Numbered from the stretch's first letter, positions 13,746 through 21,290 are shown. The stretch is 38,781 nucleotides of DNA from Chloroflexota bacterium (GCA_023424355.1 JAFAEA010000236.1:1-38781); one strand, 5' to 3'. The notes: a model not told the origin generated them from the sequence alone. Numbers and translations: made by a program.

Positions 13746-14147
13746 ATGGACCAACAAAACGCTGAAAACACATCCCAGGCGCGACCTCTCGCAGACATTC
13801 TGCTTGAGCTCAAGTCTGCCCGTGAGCGCAGGGCCGCGATTGATCTTCAGATGGCAGACGCCATTGGGTGGGAAGCCAACCTCAAGGACGAGATCCGATT
13901 GGCGATGGAATCCCAGGGCGTGAAGACCTTCGAAGGTCATGGCCTGCAGATCCAGTCCAAGGTTCGCCGAGGGGTAGAGGTGACCGATCGAGAAGCATTG
14001 GTTGCCGGTTGCGCGATGGCTGGGAAGTATCAGGACTTCCTCAAGTTCGACGAGGTGCGTGCCAAGAAGGCCGCGCTCGAAAACGACTGGCCGGGCGTGA
14101 CACGCACCGAGACTCAGTATCTCGCGATTGTCGAGGTGAAGTCATGA
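13746..14147 (+). CDS. Coiled-coil early protein
   Basis: This 133-residue protein is read from ATG 13746 (TGGAG upstream). Residues 15-60 form a long charged helix (DILLELKSARERRAAIDLQMADAIGWEANLKDEI), probably a coiled coil, followed by a beta-containing C-terminal part (VKTFEGHGLQIQSKVRRGVEVTDREALV). Its place just before annealase genes recalls recombination-associated proteins of the Gp157 type, but I cannot confirm homology. It overlaps the next gene by 4 bases (ATGA). Confidence 0.65.
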   Translation: MDQQNAENTSQARPLADILLELKSARERRAAIDLQMADAIGWEANLKDEIRLAMESQGVKTFEGHGLQIQSKVRRGVEVTDREALVAGCAMAGKYQDFLKFDEVRAKKAALENDWPGVTRTETQYLAIVEVKS

Positions 14148-14410
14148 GTAGCGCGACCATCATCAGCTTCCCCGGCAGCAACGTCATCATCAATCACGTA
14201 TCGCGCTATGAGCGCGGCGACCAGACATTCTGGCGCCGCGCATGCCGCGATGCTGGTGTTCCAGGCGTGAATATCTGTCCGAAGTGTGACGACTCCGGCA
14301 TTGTTCCGAACTGCGAATGGCCAGACACCGATGACTTCACGGATTGTCCGCTGTGCTCGCAATCGGGCCCGATGAACCTTCCAGATCAGGGTGAGGTGCA
14401 AGATGCGTGA
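14144..14410 (+). CDS. Zinc-binding early protein
   Basis: This 88-residue protein has paired knuckles CPKCDDSG (about residues 46-53) and CPLCSQSG (about 68-75), with an additional Cys between, suggesting a zinc ribbon. The N-terminal part is polar. It starts in an ATGA overlap and ends in an 8-base overlap (ATGCGTGA) with the next zinc protein, implying coupled production of the pair. Function is unknown. Confidence 0.65.
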   Translation: MSSATIISFPGSNVIINHVSRYERGDQTFWRRACRDAGVPGVNICPKCDDSGIVPNCEWPDTDDFTDCPLCSQSGPMNLPDQGEVQDA

Positions 14411-15083
14411 GATGTGCCGCTGGTGCTTTGGCACCGGCAAGGTTGACGCTGAGCGCTTCTTTAAGACTGACCTTTTGGGCAACGCCATCACGGGGCAGGT
14501 CGAATGCGGCCAGTGCCACGGGAGGGGCTATCAGGATTGGGTGGCGCAGGAGCTTCATGCGTTTCAGCTTGAGACCAACCAGAAGATTCTTCGCAAGGCG
14601 GTTGATCTCGGTGGCTCCGCCCAGTCGCGCGAAAGCAAAATGTTCGGCGTCACTGAGATCCGAGAGGGAAAGATCACGCATGTGTATTTCAAGCCCAAGG
14701 CTGTTTGCGAACTGCTGGGTTTGATCTTCCCTGGTGATGTCGAAGACATGGAGCGCACGATCGCTTCCGCCCGATACGGGATCGAAAGTGATTGGGTAGT
14801 GAAGCCACTCACCGAGATCGACGAGGAGCAGCTTCCAGCCGATCAGATCCGCCGTAATGGCATCACCTGCAAGGCTCTGCAGCTTCAGTTGAATCAACAG
14901 TACCGATTCACTGAGTGGGATGACCTCTGCAAACCGTTCAAGCGAAATGACCGGTTCTATTCGCCGATCCTGCGTCTCAAAGACGACGTGTGGAACATCC
15001 GGCGAGGCCGCGATGTGAAGTCGCAATGGCGAGCTGCAGTGGAGGCAGTCAGGGCGTCCACCAGCGAAGCAAAAGCCGCCTAA
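14403..15083 (+). CDS. Protein with DnaJ-like CxxCxGxG motifs
   Basis: This 226-residue protein starts at ATG 14403. It begins with CRWCFGTGKV (residues 5-14) and CGQCHGRGY (35-43), two CxxCxGxG units like one zinc centre of DnaJ. The remaining 180 residues are alpha/beta (ITHVYFKPKAVCELLGLIFPG, then ITCKALQLQLNQQYRFTEW) with no family I recognise. It directly precedes the annealase with an AAGGAG site between them. A role in recombination or DNA handling is possible from context alone. Confidence 0.65.
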   Translation: MREMCRWCFGTGKVDAERFFKTDLLGNAITGQVECGQCHGRGYQDWVAQELHAFQLETNQKILRKAVDLGGSAQSRESKMFGVTEIREGKITHVYFKPKAVCELLGLIFPGDVEDMERTIASARYGIESDWVVKPLTEIDEEQLPADQIRRNGITCKALQLQLNQQYRFTEWDDLCKPFKRNDRFYSPILRLKDDVWNIRRGRDVKSQWRAAVEAVRASTSEAKAA

Positions 15084-15090
15084 GGAGTAA

Positions 15091-16155
15091 ATGATCATGA
15101 CAGACACAAAACAGTCAACCAGCAGCGGTCTGGCAGTTCATCCGGGCCATTGGGTTCCAGCGGTGGACAACCGCCAGGACATTGACCTGATTCGCCAGAC
15201 CTATGCGAAGACACTCAACAACAACGAACTCGAACTCCTGGTGGCACACGGCAACCAAATGGGACTGAGTGTCATCAAGAAGCAGATCTACGGAATCAAG
15301 CGTGGTGACCAGATGAGCATTCAGGTCGGCATCGATGGATACCGCGCGATTACCGAATCCAACCCGGACTTCATGGGCTATGAGGGCCCGGAATGGTGCG
15401 GGCCAGATGGCCAGTGGGTGGATGTTTGGCTCAACCCAGAGCCGCCACGTGCCGCACGTATGGGTATATACCGCAAGGGATTCGCCAAGCCGATTTGGGG
15501 TGTCGCTGTCTACGATGAGTTCGTTCAGACCTTCTACGACAAATACACCAAGTCGCAGAAGCCGAACTCGATGTGGCAGAAGATGCCGGCCAACCAGCTC
15601 GCGAAGTGCGCAGAGGCCCAGGCGCACCGTAAGGCTACGCCTGGGGTGCTAGGTGGCACTGAAATGTACGACGAGGATTCACCTGAGGTTGAGCAGGTCC
15701 AGGCTATGGGTGTGGAGACAACAGTCACGGTGTCTGGTGGATCTGCCGCTGACGAATGGAACAAGGCCAACCGTCGCCTTCGAGCAATCGCTGCTCAATA
15801 CAAGGTTCCAGATGAGCATCTCGGCCTGTATCCGAAGGTCTACAAGAAGGATTCGTTGAAGGATCTCACGGCGCAGCAGCTCAACGCACTGGCGAACAGC
15901 ATGTCCACTGCTCCAGAGAAGATCGAGCCGTACTTTGCCGATCTCGTTGCGAAGTATGGCTCCGAGCCAGCGACCCACGACGAGGAAGTTGAGGCGGGTT
16001 CTGAACCATCCGACGACGTGGAGGATACGTACGAAGGAGAGTTCCAAGAGGTCACCGAAGACGGTGAAATCATCCCGGAAGGCGTCGGTCGAGGCAACTT
16101 CCAGAGCCCACTGATTGACGTTCCTTTGGAACATCCGAACCACGGCGATTCGTAG
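15091..16155 (+). CDS. bet: Bet/RecT-type single-strand annealing protein
   Basis: This 354-residue protein has a core (about residues 30-200) matching the lambda Bet recombinase family in sequence order: ELLVAHGNQMGL, QIYGIKRGDQMSIQVGIDGY, the GPEWCGPDGQW/VWL segment, ARMGIYRKGF, and the closing MWQKMPANQLAKCAEAQAHRK. Such proteins anneal complementary single strands in phage recombination and replication. The C-terminal third is acidic (DEEVEAGSEPSDDVEDTYEGE), as in tails that contact SSB. No paired exonuclease of the RecE or Exo type lies beside it; the VRR-NUC enzyme downstream might serve. Start ATG 15091 follows AAGGAG. Confidence 0.88.
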   Translation: MIMTDTKQSTSSGLAVHPGHWVPAVDNRQDIDLIRQTYAKTLNNNELELLVAHGNQMGLSVIKKQIYGIKRGDQMSIQVGIDGYRAITESNPDFMGYEGPEWCGPDGQWVDVWLNPEPPRAARMGIYRKGFAKPIWGVAVYDEFVQTFYDKYTKSQKPNSMWQKMPANQLAKCAEAQAHRKATPGVLGGTEMYDEDSPEVEQVQAMGVETTVTVSGGSAADEWNKANRRLRAIAAQYKVPDEHLGLYPKVYKKDSLKDLTAQQLNALANSMSTAPEKIEPYFADLVAKYGSEPATHDEEVEAGSEPSDDVEDTYEGEFQEVTEDGEIIPEGVGRGNFQSPLIDVPLEHPNHGDS

Positions 16156-16161
16156 TTGGAA

Positions 16162-16190
16162 ACGGCCCGGTGGGGGATCTGCCGGGCCGT
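16162..16190 (+). promoter_or_regulatory. GC-rich hairpin after the annealase gene
   Basis: ACGGCCCGG and CCGGGCCGT form a perfect 9-bp stem around an 11-base loop. It starts 7 bases after the stop codon. The following bases (CCTATTC) are not T-rich, so termination would be weak. It may modulate transcription into the replication genes. Confidence 0.6.
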
Positions 16191-16213
16191 CCTATTCAAG
16201 AGGTGAACGATAG

Positions 16214-17023
16214 ATGAGTTGGGTAAAGCTGGATGATGGCTTCTTTAGAAACACAAAAGTTGTCGGAATTTCTGCGGAATCTCGACTGATTTATCTCGCC
16301 GGACTGTGCTACGCCAGCGCTTCGCTCTCTGACGGAACTGTGCCAAAAGGTGCCGTAAAAATACTCGCCGCAGAGGCAGGAGTTGCTTCAACCGCTAAGC
16401 GTATTCGCGAGCTGGTAGAAGCGGGGCTATGGGTCGAAAACCCTGATGGTTACGCCATTCATGACTACCTGGAGCATAACAGCAGTGCAGAAGATGTTCG
16501 CTCGAAAAAGGATGCTGCAAAGGAGCGGATGCAACGCAGGCGTTCGCAAAATGTTCGCGCGAACAAAGAACGAACTTCGCGCGAAGTTCGCGAGCCAGAT
16601 ACAGATACAGATACAGAGTTAACCACAACTAACGTTGTGGTTGGGCCGCAAGCGCCTGCCACCCAAGATCCTGAACCGGTTGAAGAAAAACCTAAACCGA
16701 AACGGGCAACGCAGATCTCTCCTGACTGGCAGGTGAGCGATCACTTGCGGGAGTGGGCTCATGGCGCCGGGTACACCGACGCCGATCTTGCCCAGGAAGC
16801 GCCGAAGTTTCGGGATCACTGGCTTTCCAAGGGCGAGCCCCGGAAAGACTGGGACGCGGGATTCCGGATGTGGATGGCAAACGCCAAGCAATACGGTCAC
16901 CTGTTTGCGAAACCGAAGCAGGCTGGACCGCCGCCCAATCTCCAAACCGACAGCTATCGGGGTGATGACGAGAGCCACTGGCTCGGTCAATACGCCCAAA
17001 CACACGGGAGAAAGACAGCATGA
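16214..17023 (+). CDS. Replication initiator (replisome organizer-like)
   Basis: This 269-residue protein has an N-terminal winged-helix-like region (about 1-95: SWVKLDDGFFRNTKV, LIYLAGLCYASASLSDGTVP, then RIRELVEAGLWV). This is the pattern of phage replisome organizer N-domains. A low-complexity linker (about 95-165, with DTDTDTE and a Pro/Lys run) leads to a C-terminal domain with WQVSDHLREWAHGAG and FRMWMANAKQYG, as in helicase-loader-interacting domains. The linker DNA contains several palindromes, a candidate origin. It is followed by a DnaC-like loader in a 4-base overlap, reproducing the lambda O/P logic. Confidence 0.78.
   Translation: MSWVKLDDGFFRNTKVVGISAESRLIYLAGLCYASASLSDGTVPKGAVKILAAEAGVASTAKRIRELVEAGLWVENPDGYAIHDYLEHNSSAEDVRSKKDAAKERMQRRRSQNVRANKERTSREVREPDTDTDTELTTTNVVVGPQAPATQDPEPVEEKPKPKRATQISPDWQVSDHLREWAHGAGYTDADLAQEAPKFRDHWLSKGEPRKDWDAGFRMWMANAKQYGHLFAKPKQAGPPPNLQTDSYRGDDESHWLGQYAQTHGRKTA
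16553..16642. other. Palindrome cluster, candidate replication origin
   Basis: Within 90 bases inside the initiator gene lie a perfect 12-bp palindrome (16553-16564, GTTCGCGCGAAC), a perfect 20-bp palindrome (16571-16590), a tandem AGATAC triplet (16597-16614) and a 9-bp inverted repeat AACCACAAC/GTTGTGGTT with a 4-base loop (16621-16642). The core word TTCGC or its complement recurs, and ATGTTCGC also occurs upstream at 16494. They encode the interdomain linker of the initiator. In lambda the origin iterons lie in exactly that position within gene O. Confidence 0.6.
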
Positions 17024-17781
17024 AACACATTGGTGAGGTGATGCGGGATTCGAATATCGCCGACCTGGTGGCAAGTGTGACCGCCAAGCGTGAAGCGCGC
17101 AGGCAGGCCGGCATCGAGCAGTACGGTTGGGATGTTGATTGCGTCTGCGACTACTGCGGCGATACCGGAGTTGATCCGGAAACCGCAAGGGTATGCAACT
17201 GCGAAGTTGGCCGGAATCTCGAGACCGCGCGACGCCTCGAGCGCGATTGGCACACATTCGTGCCGTGGCGATTCAAAGACTTTCGCCTCGAGACACACCC
17301 AAACCGACGGGCCGCGAAGGAAGTGCAGGAGTGGGTCGCATCGGGATTCGACAATCGCGAAAACCTGATGCTCGTTGGCCCGGTTGGCAGCGGCAAGACA
17401 GGGTTGGCCATTGGTGCCATGCGTGAGATCTACATGACCGATGCGGTTTGCAGATTCGACACCTTCTCCGGTTACCTGGACCAGCTGCGGCCAAAGGATA
17501 CGCCTTCGCTCGATGCGCTCGAAATGGATCACCTCACCTCAGCTGGACTGCTGGTGATCGACGACCTGGGCACGCAAAAGATGACCGATTGGGTGGCAGA
17601 GCGATTGTACCTGATCGTGAACGATCGATACCAAAACGGTTTGCCGATGATCGTGACCACCAATCTGACCGGTGATGAACTCGATCGGATGCTGGGAGAG
17701 CGAATCATGAGCCGACTCTCGACATCTTCACGGATGGTGGCTGTTGGTGGATCCGATCTCCGAAAGCGGGGTGCAGCATGA
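17020..17781 (+). CDS. DnaC-like AAA+ helicase loader
   Basis: This 253-residue protein has Walker A GPVGSGKT at residues 120-127, Walker B LLVIDDLG at 177-184, sensor-1 region IVTTNL at 211-216 and arginines in ERIMSRL at 228 and 232. Length and motif order match the DnaC/IstB-type loaders that place the replicative helicase at origins. The N-terminal part carries CDYCGDTG and CNC (residues 43-61), a zinc site often seen in phage loaders. No replicative helicase gene is present, so the host DnaB is presumably recruited. It overlaps both neighbours by 4 bases. Confidence 0.88.
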   Translation: MKHIGEVMRDSNIADLVASVTAKREARRQAGIEQYGWDVDCVCDYCGDTGVDPETARVCNCEVGRNLETARRLERDWHTFVPWRFKDFRLETHPNRRAAKEVQEWVASGFDNRENLMLVGPVGSGKTGLAIGAMREIYMTDAVCRFDTFSGYLDQLRPKDTPSLDALEMDHLTSAGLLVIDDLGTQKMTDWVAERLYLIVNDRYQNGLPMIVTTNLTGDELDRMLGERIMSRLSTSSRMVAVGGSDLRKRGAA

Positions 17782-18254
17782 TCGACGAAATGTCCATCGA
17801 GGAGTTCCACGAATACCAGGCAACAGGCAAAATGCCATTCCGATTTCTGGGCCAAAGTCGATCCAGAGTGCTGGATATGGTCGCCAAGAAGGCTCCAGAA
17901 CTGCTGGACCACGCGACAGAGGCGATGAGTTCACCGCCGGAGTATAGGCCCGGACCGGCACTCACGATTTCGGAGAAGGCGTTTCAGTCGCAGGTTGAGC
18001 AGGCCGCGCGTGCTTCCGGTTGGTATGCGTACCACACCTACAGCTCGCGTCGAAGCGAGCCGGGATTCCCGGACCTGGTGCTGGTGAATCCGACGCGAAA
18101 GCGCACGGTGTTCGCCGAACTCAAGACCGAGAAAGGTTCGGTATCGGATCACCAGAAGCGATGGCTTTGGGCGTTGAAGGAATCAGGTCAAGAAGCGTAT
18201 CTCTGGCGACCATCAATGTGGTCAGAAATCGAAGCAGTGCTCACGCGTAGATAA
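17778..18254 (+). CDS. VRR-NUC domain nuclease
   Basis: This 158-residue protein has a C-terminal domain (about 62-150) matching VRR-NUC, a PD-(D/E)xK fold nuclease. E66 lies in SEKAFQ, D99 in GFPDLVLV, E114 and K116 in FAELKTEKG, and Q126 in SDHQKRW. Stand-alone phage VRR-NUC enzymes are thought to resolve branched DNA such as recombination intermediates. The N-terminal 55 residues are a separate polar region. It shares an ATGA overlap with the helicase loader and so belongs to the replication-recombination module. Confidence 0.88.
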   Translation: MIDEMSIEEFHEYQATGKMPFRFLGQSRSRVLDMVAKKAPELLDHATEAMSSPPEYRPGPALTISEKAFQSQVEQAARASGWYAYHTYSSRRSEPGFPDLVLVNPTRKRTVFAELKTEKGSVSDHQKRWLWALKESGQEAYLWRPSMWSEIEAVLTRR

Positions 18255-18260
18255 ACAAGA

Positions 18261-18290
18261 GCCCCGAGGCGGCGGCAACCACCTCGAGGC
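18261..18290 (+). promoter_or_regulatory. Hairpin after the VRR-NUC gene
   Basis: GCCCCGAGG (18261-18269) pairs with CCTCGAGGC (18282-18290) with one mismatch. It begins 7 bases after the stop codon and has no T-run, like three other early-operon hairpins. A micro-ORF with its own ribosome-binding site follows. Confidence 0.5.
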
Positions 18291-18326
18291 GATGCCAAAT
18301 ACAAACCCTGACAGGAGTGATTCAGC

Positions 18327-18395
18327 ATGAAAACGATACATGCTCCAGCCGGAGCCTACCTCAATTCACAAATCAAGCGTGCGGTGTCGTCATGA
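18327..18395 (+). CDS. 22-residue leader-like micro-ORF
   Basis: The frame starts at ATG 18327, 9 bases after AGGAG, and ends in an ATGA overlap with the next gene, which has no ribosome-binding site of its own. The peptide begins MKTIHAPAGAYLNSQIK and has no recognised motif. Its likely role is to carry ribosomes to the downstream start or to act as a leader peptide after the preceding hairpin. A GTG at 18317 in the downstream frame is a competing start. Confidence 0.5.
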   Translation: MKTIHAPAGAYLNSQIKRAVSS

Positions 18396-18634
18396 ACTAC
18401 CTCGACTACAACCGCAACGACGATACGACTCCAGAGACACGGGCGAAAGACAAGGTAGCCGACGCAGAAAACGCTGTGCGGCGTGAGATGCACCACGCTC
18501 GCGAGTGGCAAAAGCGGCCGGCAAGCTCGCTCCAGGAGAAGGCTATCGCCAACCATGTGGCACGAGCCCGTGAGGCAAACCGAGCTCTATTGGCGGCGAT
18601 GCGAGATCTGCGAACGTTAGAGGTGGCCTCATGA
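18392..18634 (+). CDS. Small helical early protein
   Basis: This 80-residue protein is read from ATG 18392, coupled to the micro-ORF. It is highly charged and helical (RAKDKVADAENAVRREMHHAREWQ, later NHVARAREANRALLAAMRDLR), possibly a coiled coil. It is not recognised. It begins the block of very small, mutually overlapping genes that runs to 22091. Confidence 0.6.
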   Translation: MNYLDYNRNDDTTPETRAKDKVADAENAVRREMHHAREWQKRPASSLQEKAIANHVARAREANRALLAAMRDLRTLEVAS

Positions 18635-18861
18635 TCAAGACCTCCACTCGGATCGATGCCCGATCCCTCATCAACCGCGCTCTTGGATATAGCGCTCCAT
18701 TTCGGTTCATCCAGACCAAAACAGGATTCTGGTGGTGCGAGATTCGACTGTCACCGATCCAGTACACCCGCGCGAGTGCCTGCTGCCCTGGAGAGACCCA
18801 GATGTCGGCAGCGGTGAATGCAGTGAAGCAGGCCGAACGCCTGAGAAAGGCGGCTGCATGA
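18631..18861 (+). CDS. Small early protein, unknown
   Basis: This 76-residue basic protein starts in an ATGA overlap. Its first half is beta-like with aromatic residues (FRFIQTKTGFWWCEIRLSPIQYTR) and its second half is a helix (MSAAVNAVKQAERLRKAAA). Two adjacent Cys occur at about 51-52. No known domain is recognised. Confidence 0.6.
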   Translation: MIKTSTRIDARSLINRALGYSAPFRFIQTKTGFWWCEIRLSPIQYTRASACCPGETQMSAAVNAVKQAERLRKAAA

Positions 18862-19055
18862 GCGCCTACACCAAGCAATCCAAACGGCCCAAGCCGGCCA
18901 AGCCGCAGGAACTGATCGACAGATTCAAGAGAGACATGGCCGAAGCGGGGTTCGATGTTTTCCCAATCTACAACCTGGGGTCGCCCTACATGCCAAACGT
19001 GACTATCGAGATTTGGCAGAGGCGAAACACAGAAGGCAAGGAGGCCCAGCCATGA
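18858..19055 (+). CDS. Small basic early protein, unknown
   Basis: This 65-residue protein starts in an ATGA overlap. The N-terminal 20 residues are Lys/Pro-rich (KQSKRPKPAKPQELI). The rest looks like a short alpha/beta segment (RFKRDMAEAGFDVFPIYNLG) and ends TIEIWQRRNTEG. There is no membrane segment. Its function is unknown. Confidence 0.58.
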   Translation: MSAYTKQSKRPKPAKPQELIDRFKRDMAEAGFDVFPIYNLGSPYMPNVTIEIWQRRNTEGKEAQP

Positions 19056-19291
19056 CCCAGCGTGAACAGTACGAATTTGGTGACGGCTCCCTGATTCGAT
19101 TCATGAAGCACCAGATGGGGTTTACCCCAACTTCCGGCCAGCCTGACGATGCGCAGATGATTCAACGCCTGGCCGTGAAAGCGCAAGAGCTGGCGGCAGA
19201 GGAAGGCATCGAACTGACGAAGGAAGCGGCGATGGCGAGAGCGCAAGAGAACCTGGCGCATGTGCGAAAGATGGCGGGAGGTGTGAGGTGA
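19052..19291 (+). CDS. Small helical early protein, unknown
   Basis: This 79-residue protein starts at ATG 19052 in a 4-base overlap, with AAGGAGG just upstream. It is acidic then basic, with a long helix from about residue 33 to the end (AQMIQRLAVKAQELAAEEGIELTKEAAMARAQENLAHVRKMAG). No motif is recognised. Confidence 0.6.
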   Translation: MTQREQYEFGDGSLIRFMKHQMGFTPTSGQPDDAQMIQRLAVKAQELAAEEGIELTKEAAMARAQENLAHVRKMAGGVR

Positions 19292-19395
19292 GCGAGATGT
19301 TGACCCTGTTCGCATCCACCGCGACCGGTTGCCTGCTGATCGGGATCCTGTACGCGGTGATTGCTAGCTGGTTCGAGGGGAGGGGGAAGAAATGA
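19288..19395 (+). CDS. 35-residue single-TM microprotein
   Basis: The frame starts at GTG 19288 overlapping the previous stop (GTGA), with GGGAGG upstream, and ends in ATGA with the next gene. Residues about 5-27 (LTLFASTATGCLLIGILYAVIASW) form one membrane helix followed by a basic tail EGRGKK. Such peptides can modulate host membrane proteins. No specific role can be inferred. The exact coupling on both sides supports it as a real gene despite its size. Confidence 0.6.
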   Translation: MSEMLTLFASTATGCLLIGILYAVIASWFEGRGKK

Positions 19396-19694
19396 TTGAG
19401 CGCCCAACCTACAAAGGCATGAACGTTGACGAGTATGCGCGGCACTACGTGAAGCGTCAGGCCGACATGGGATTCAATCTTGAGCTGATCAAGTACGGAT
19501 GTCATGGCCAGTATCACGGCGAGGATCTACGAACCCAAGTAGGGCATGGAGTTCTGGTGCGCGGCACGGGCGAGGACGTCAAGGTGAAATCAGACGAGTT
19601 GTTCGTGCAAATCGGTGATGAATGGAAGGTGTTCAGTCTGCCGAAGCTGTACGAAGAAGTGACCTCCGGCGCGATTCAGGCATCGCTGCTATGA
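19392..19694 (+). CDS. Early protein, unknown
   Basis: This 100-residue alpha/beta protein starts in an ATGA overlap. The N-terminal helix (MNVDEYARHYVKRQADMGFNLELIKYG) is followed by a beta-rich segment (GHGVLVRGTGEDVKVKSDELFVQIGDEWKVF). It resembles small nucleic-acid or protein-binding folds but matches no family I can name. It ends in an ATGA overlap. Confidence 0.6.
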   Translation: MIERPTYKGMNVDEYARHYVKRQADMGFNLELIKYGCHGQYHGEDLRTQVGHGVLVRGTGEDVKVKSDELFVQIGDEWKVFSLPKLYEEVTSGAIQASLL

Positions 19695-19921
19695 CCCCCG
19701 CCGAGCACGACCGCCAGGGCAAGGCCGACTACGCCCGGTACGCGCTGACCTGCTGCTTCCACCACGAGGGCAGCGTGTACATCCGGTGCGAGTGGAGCAT
19801 CAAGCGGGTATGCAGCGAAGAGGAATGGCCGGGGATTCTGGCGAGAGAGAACGCATACATCGCGCAACAGGAGGAATTGGCAGCAACCGTAGCAGCGCCG
19901 CAGCAGGCGAGCTTGTTCTAG
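19691..19921 (+). CDS. Early protein with conserved-type Cys/His
   Basis: This 76-residue protein starts at ATG 19691 in an ATGA overlap. It contains TCCFHHEG, then RCEWSIKRVCSEEEW. The close Cys and His residues could bind a metal, though the spacing is not a standard ribbon. The C-terminal half is an Ala/Gln-rich helix. Its function is unknown. Confidence 0.58.
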   Translation: MTPAEHDRQGKADYARYALTCCFHHEGSVYIRCEWSIKRVCSEEEWPGILARENAYIAQQEELAATVAAPQQASLF

Positions 19922-19937
19922 CAAGGAGTGAAGAACG

Positions 19938-20243
19938 ATGACCGAGAACGAACCGATGAGCTTTGCCCGCAACGACATTATGCGGGCGACAGAAGCGGCT
20001 CTAAAAGCCTACGACCAGGGCGTTGAGGACGGCATACGACAGGAGCGGGAGAGGATCAGGGAGGCGCTGTTGAGTGACGAGGCGAATGATGTCGCCAAGC
20101 AAGCCTACAGGAATGAAGCCCATGCACATGACGTAGCACCGACAGGTGTTGCACTGCAAGACCCGCTCGACGCAGCGATTGACGCAATCTACGACCACAT
20201 CGGCCTCGGAGCCGTGACCACGGAGGCCACGAATGAACGATGA
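19938..20243 (+). CDS. Helical early protein, unknown
   Basis: This 101-residue protein follows AAGGAG. It is almost entirely helical and charged (MRATEAALKAYDQGVEDGIRQERERIREALL), with a second helix DAAIDAIYDHIGLG near the end. It overlaps the next gene by 11 bases. It could be a scaffold or oligomer-forming protein. No family is recognised. Confidence 0.6.
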   Translation: MTENEPMSFARNDIMRATEAALKAYDQGVEDGIRQERERIREALLSDEANDVAKQAYRNEAHAHDVAPTGVALQDPLDAAIDAIYDHIGLGAVTTEATNER

Positions 20244-20745
20244 GCAGAGCGCCGAACTGGTGGAGGAACTGGCCGACGCGATGTGGACGGGAGTGTTAGA
20301 AGACTCCACACGAATGGAGCGATACCGCCTGATCGGAACTTCAATCATGCCCATCATCGACCGCCTGCTGGCCGACCGCGCCACCACGGTAGCGGAGCCG
20401 GACGCGGAGACGGTGGAGCGTGTGGCATCCGCCATATCGGAGCATGGTCGGGCCGGAGATGTGGAAGCCATGGCCCGAGCCGCCATCGCCGCGATGCCGT
20501 CGTGTGCGGATGCGGAGTGGCTGGATGAGGCGCTCGATAGCGTGCATCCGGAAACGTACGTGTCATACGTCCACCAGTGGAACAGTGAGGATGGAATGCA
20601 AAGAGCATGTATCCGCTGGCCAAGAAAAGACGCGAAGAACTGGAACGGATATCCCCACCACGATTCCGTAGGATATGGCACCACGCGCAAGGCCGCGATT
20701 CTGGATGCTGTGAAGAAGGCCAAGGAGGCGAGCATCAATGGCTAA
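20233..20745 (+). CDS. Early protein, unknown, two-part
   Basis: This 170-residue protein has a helical N-terminal part (about 1-95, ELVEELADAMWTGVLED, then VERVASAISEHGRAGDVEAMARAAIAAM). A C-terminal part follows with many aromatic residues (YVSYVHQWNSEDGMQRACIRW, WNGYPHHDS) and the closing helix AAILDAVKKAKEA. The latter looks like a small phage fold of the type seen in single-gene accessory proteins. It ends in an 8-base ATGGCTAA overlap. No function is assigned. Confidence 0.6.
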   Translation: MNDEQSAELVEELADAMWTGVLEDSTRMERYRLIGTSIMPIIDRLLADRATTVAEPDAETVERVASAISEHGRAGDVEAMARAAIAAMPSCADAEWLDEALDSVHPETYVSYVHQWNSEDGMQRACIRWPRKDAKNWNGYPHHDSVGYGTTRKAAILDAVKKAKEASING

Positions 20746-21046
20746 GCCAATCATGCTATTCGAGAGCCAGTTGAGCCGTACCGTCTATGCCACCAGAAGC
20801 TACAAGACGACGGACGGCAACAACTTCACCTGCACCGGCCAGAAGGATGACGTGACGGACTACGTCGGCCACATCGCAACCCGCGCCATGCTCCGCAATG
20901 GTGCGCTCGCCAAAGCGGTCAGTGTGTATCAGACCGCCATTGAGAACGGCAACGACCCGGTAGACGCGATGCACGATGCAATCCTTTCCGCCGGAGACAC
21001 CGCCTTCCCTGGCGTGGCAGCAACAGAGGAGGCGAGCGGTGAATAA
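20738..21046 (+). CDS. Early protein, unknown
   Basis: This 102-residue protein starts in an ATGGCTAA overlap. The N-terminal half is beta-like (IMLFESQLSRTVYATRSYKTTDGNNF). The C-terminal half is helical (TRAMLRNGALAKAVSVYQTAIENGNDPVDAMHDAIL). It has one Cys and no membrane segment. It ends in an 8-base GTGAATAA overlap. Confidence 0.58.
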   Translation: MAKPIMLFESQLSRTVYATRSYKTTDGNNFTCTGQKDDVTDYVGHIATRAMLRNGALAKAVSVYQTAIENGNDPVDAMHDAILSAGDTAFPGVAATEEASGE

Positions 21047-21290
21047 CGTCATGACAATCGTGCAAGTCGAGGAAGCCATCGTCTGGAACTCGTACCGCGC
21101 CACGACCGAGGCTATACAGAAGGCCCAGGAGATCGCAACTGAATCCGGCACCAGCGAACTGATGGTGGAAGTGATTGTCAACATCGTTTCCGATGCCTTC
21201 CCAGGTGAGCACAGCTCTGGCCGGTCGCGGTCACGCAGAGCTGGATATGCGGTGTGTATCTACCGCTCAAAGGAGGCGAGTTATGAGTAG
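21039..21290 (+). CDS. Small early protein, unknown
   Basis: This 83-residue protein starts at GTG 21039 after AGAGGAGG. It contains a helix (EAIVWNSYRATTEAIQKAQEIA) and ends with a basic Ser/Arg-rich stretch (SSGRSRSRRAGYAV). It overlaps the next gene by 8 bases. It is not recognised. Confidence 0.55.
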   Translation: MNNVMTIVQVEEAIVWNSYRATTEAIQKAQEIATESGTSELMVEVIVNIVSDAFPGEHSSGRSRSRRAGYAVCIYRSKEASYE

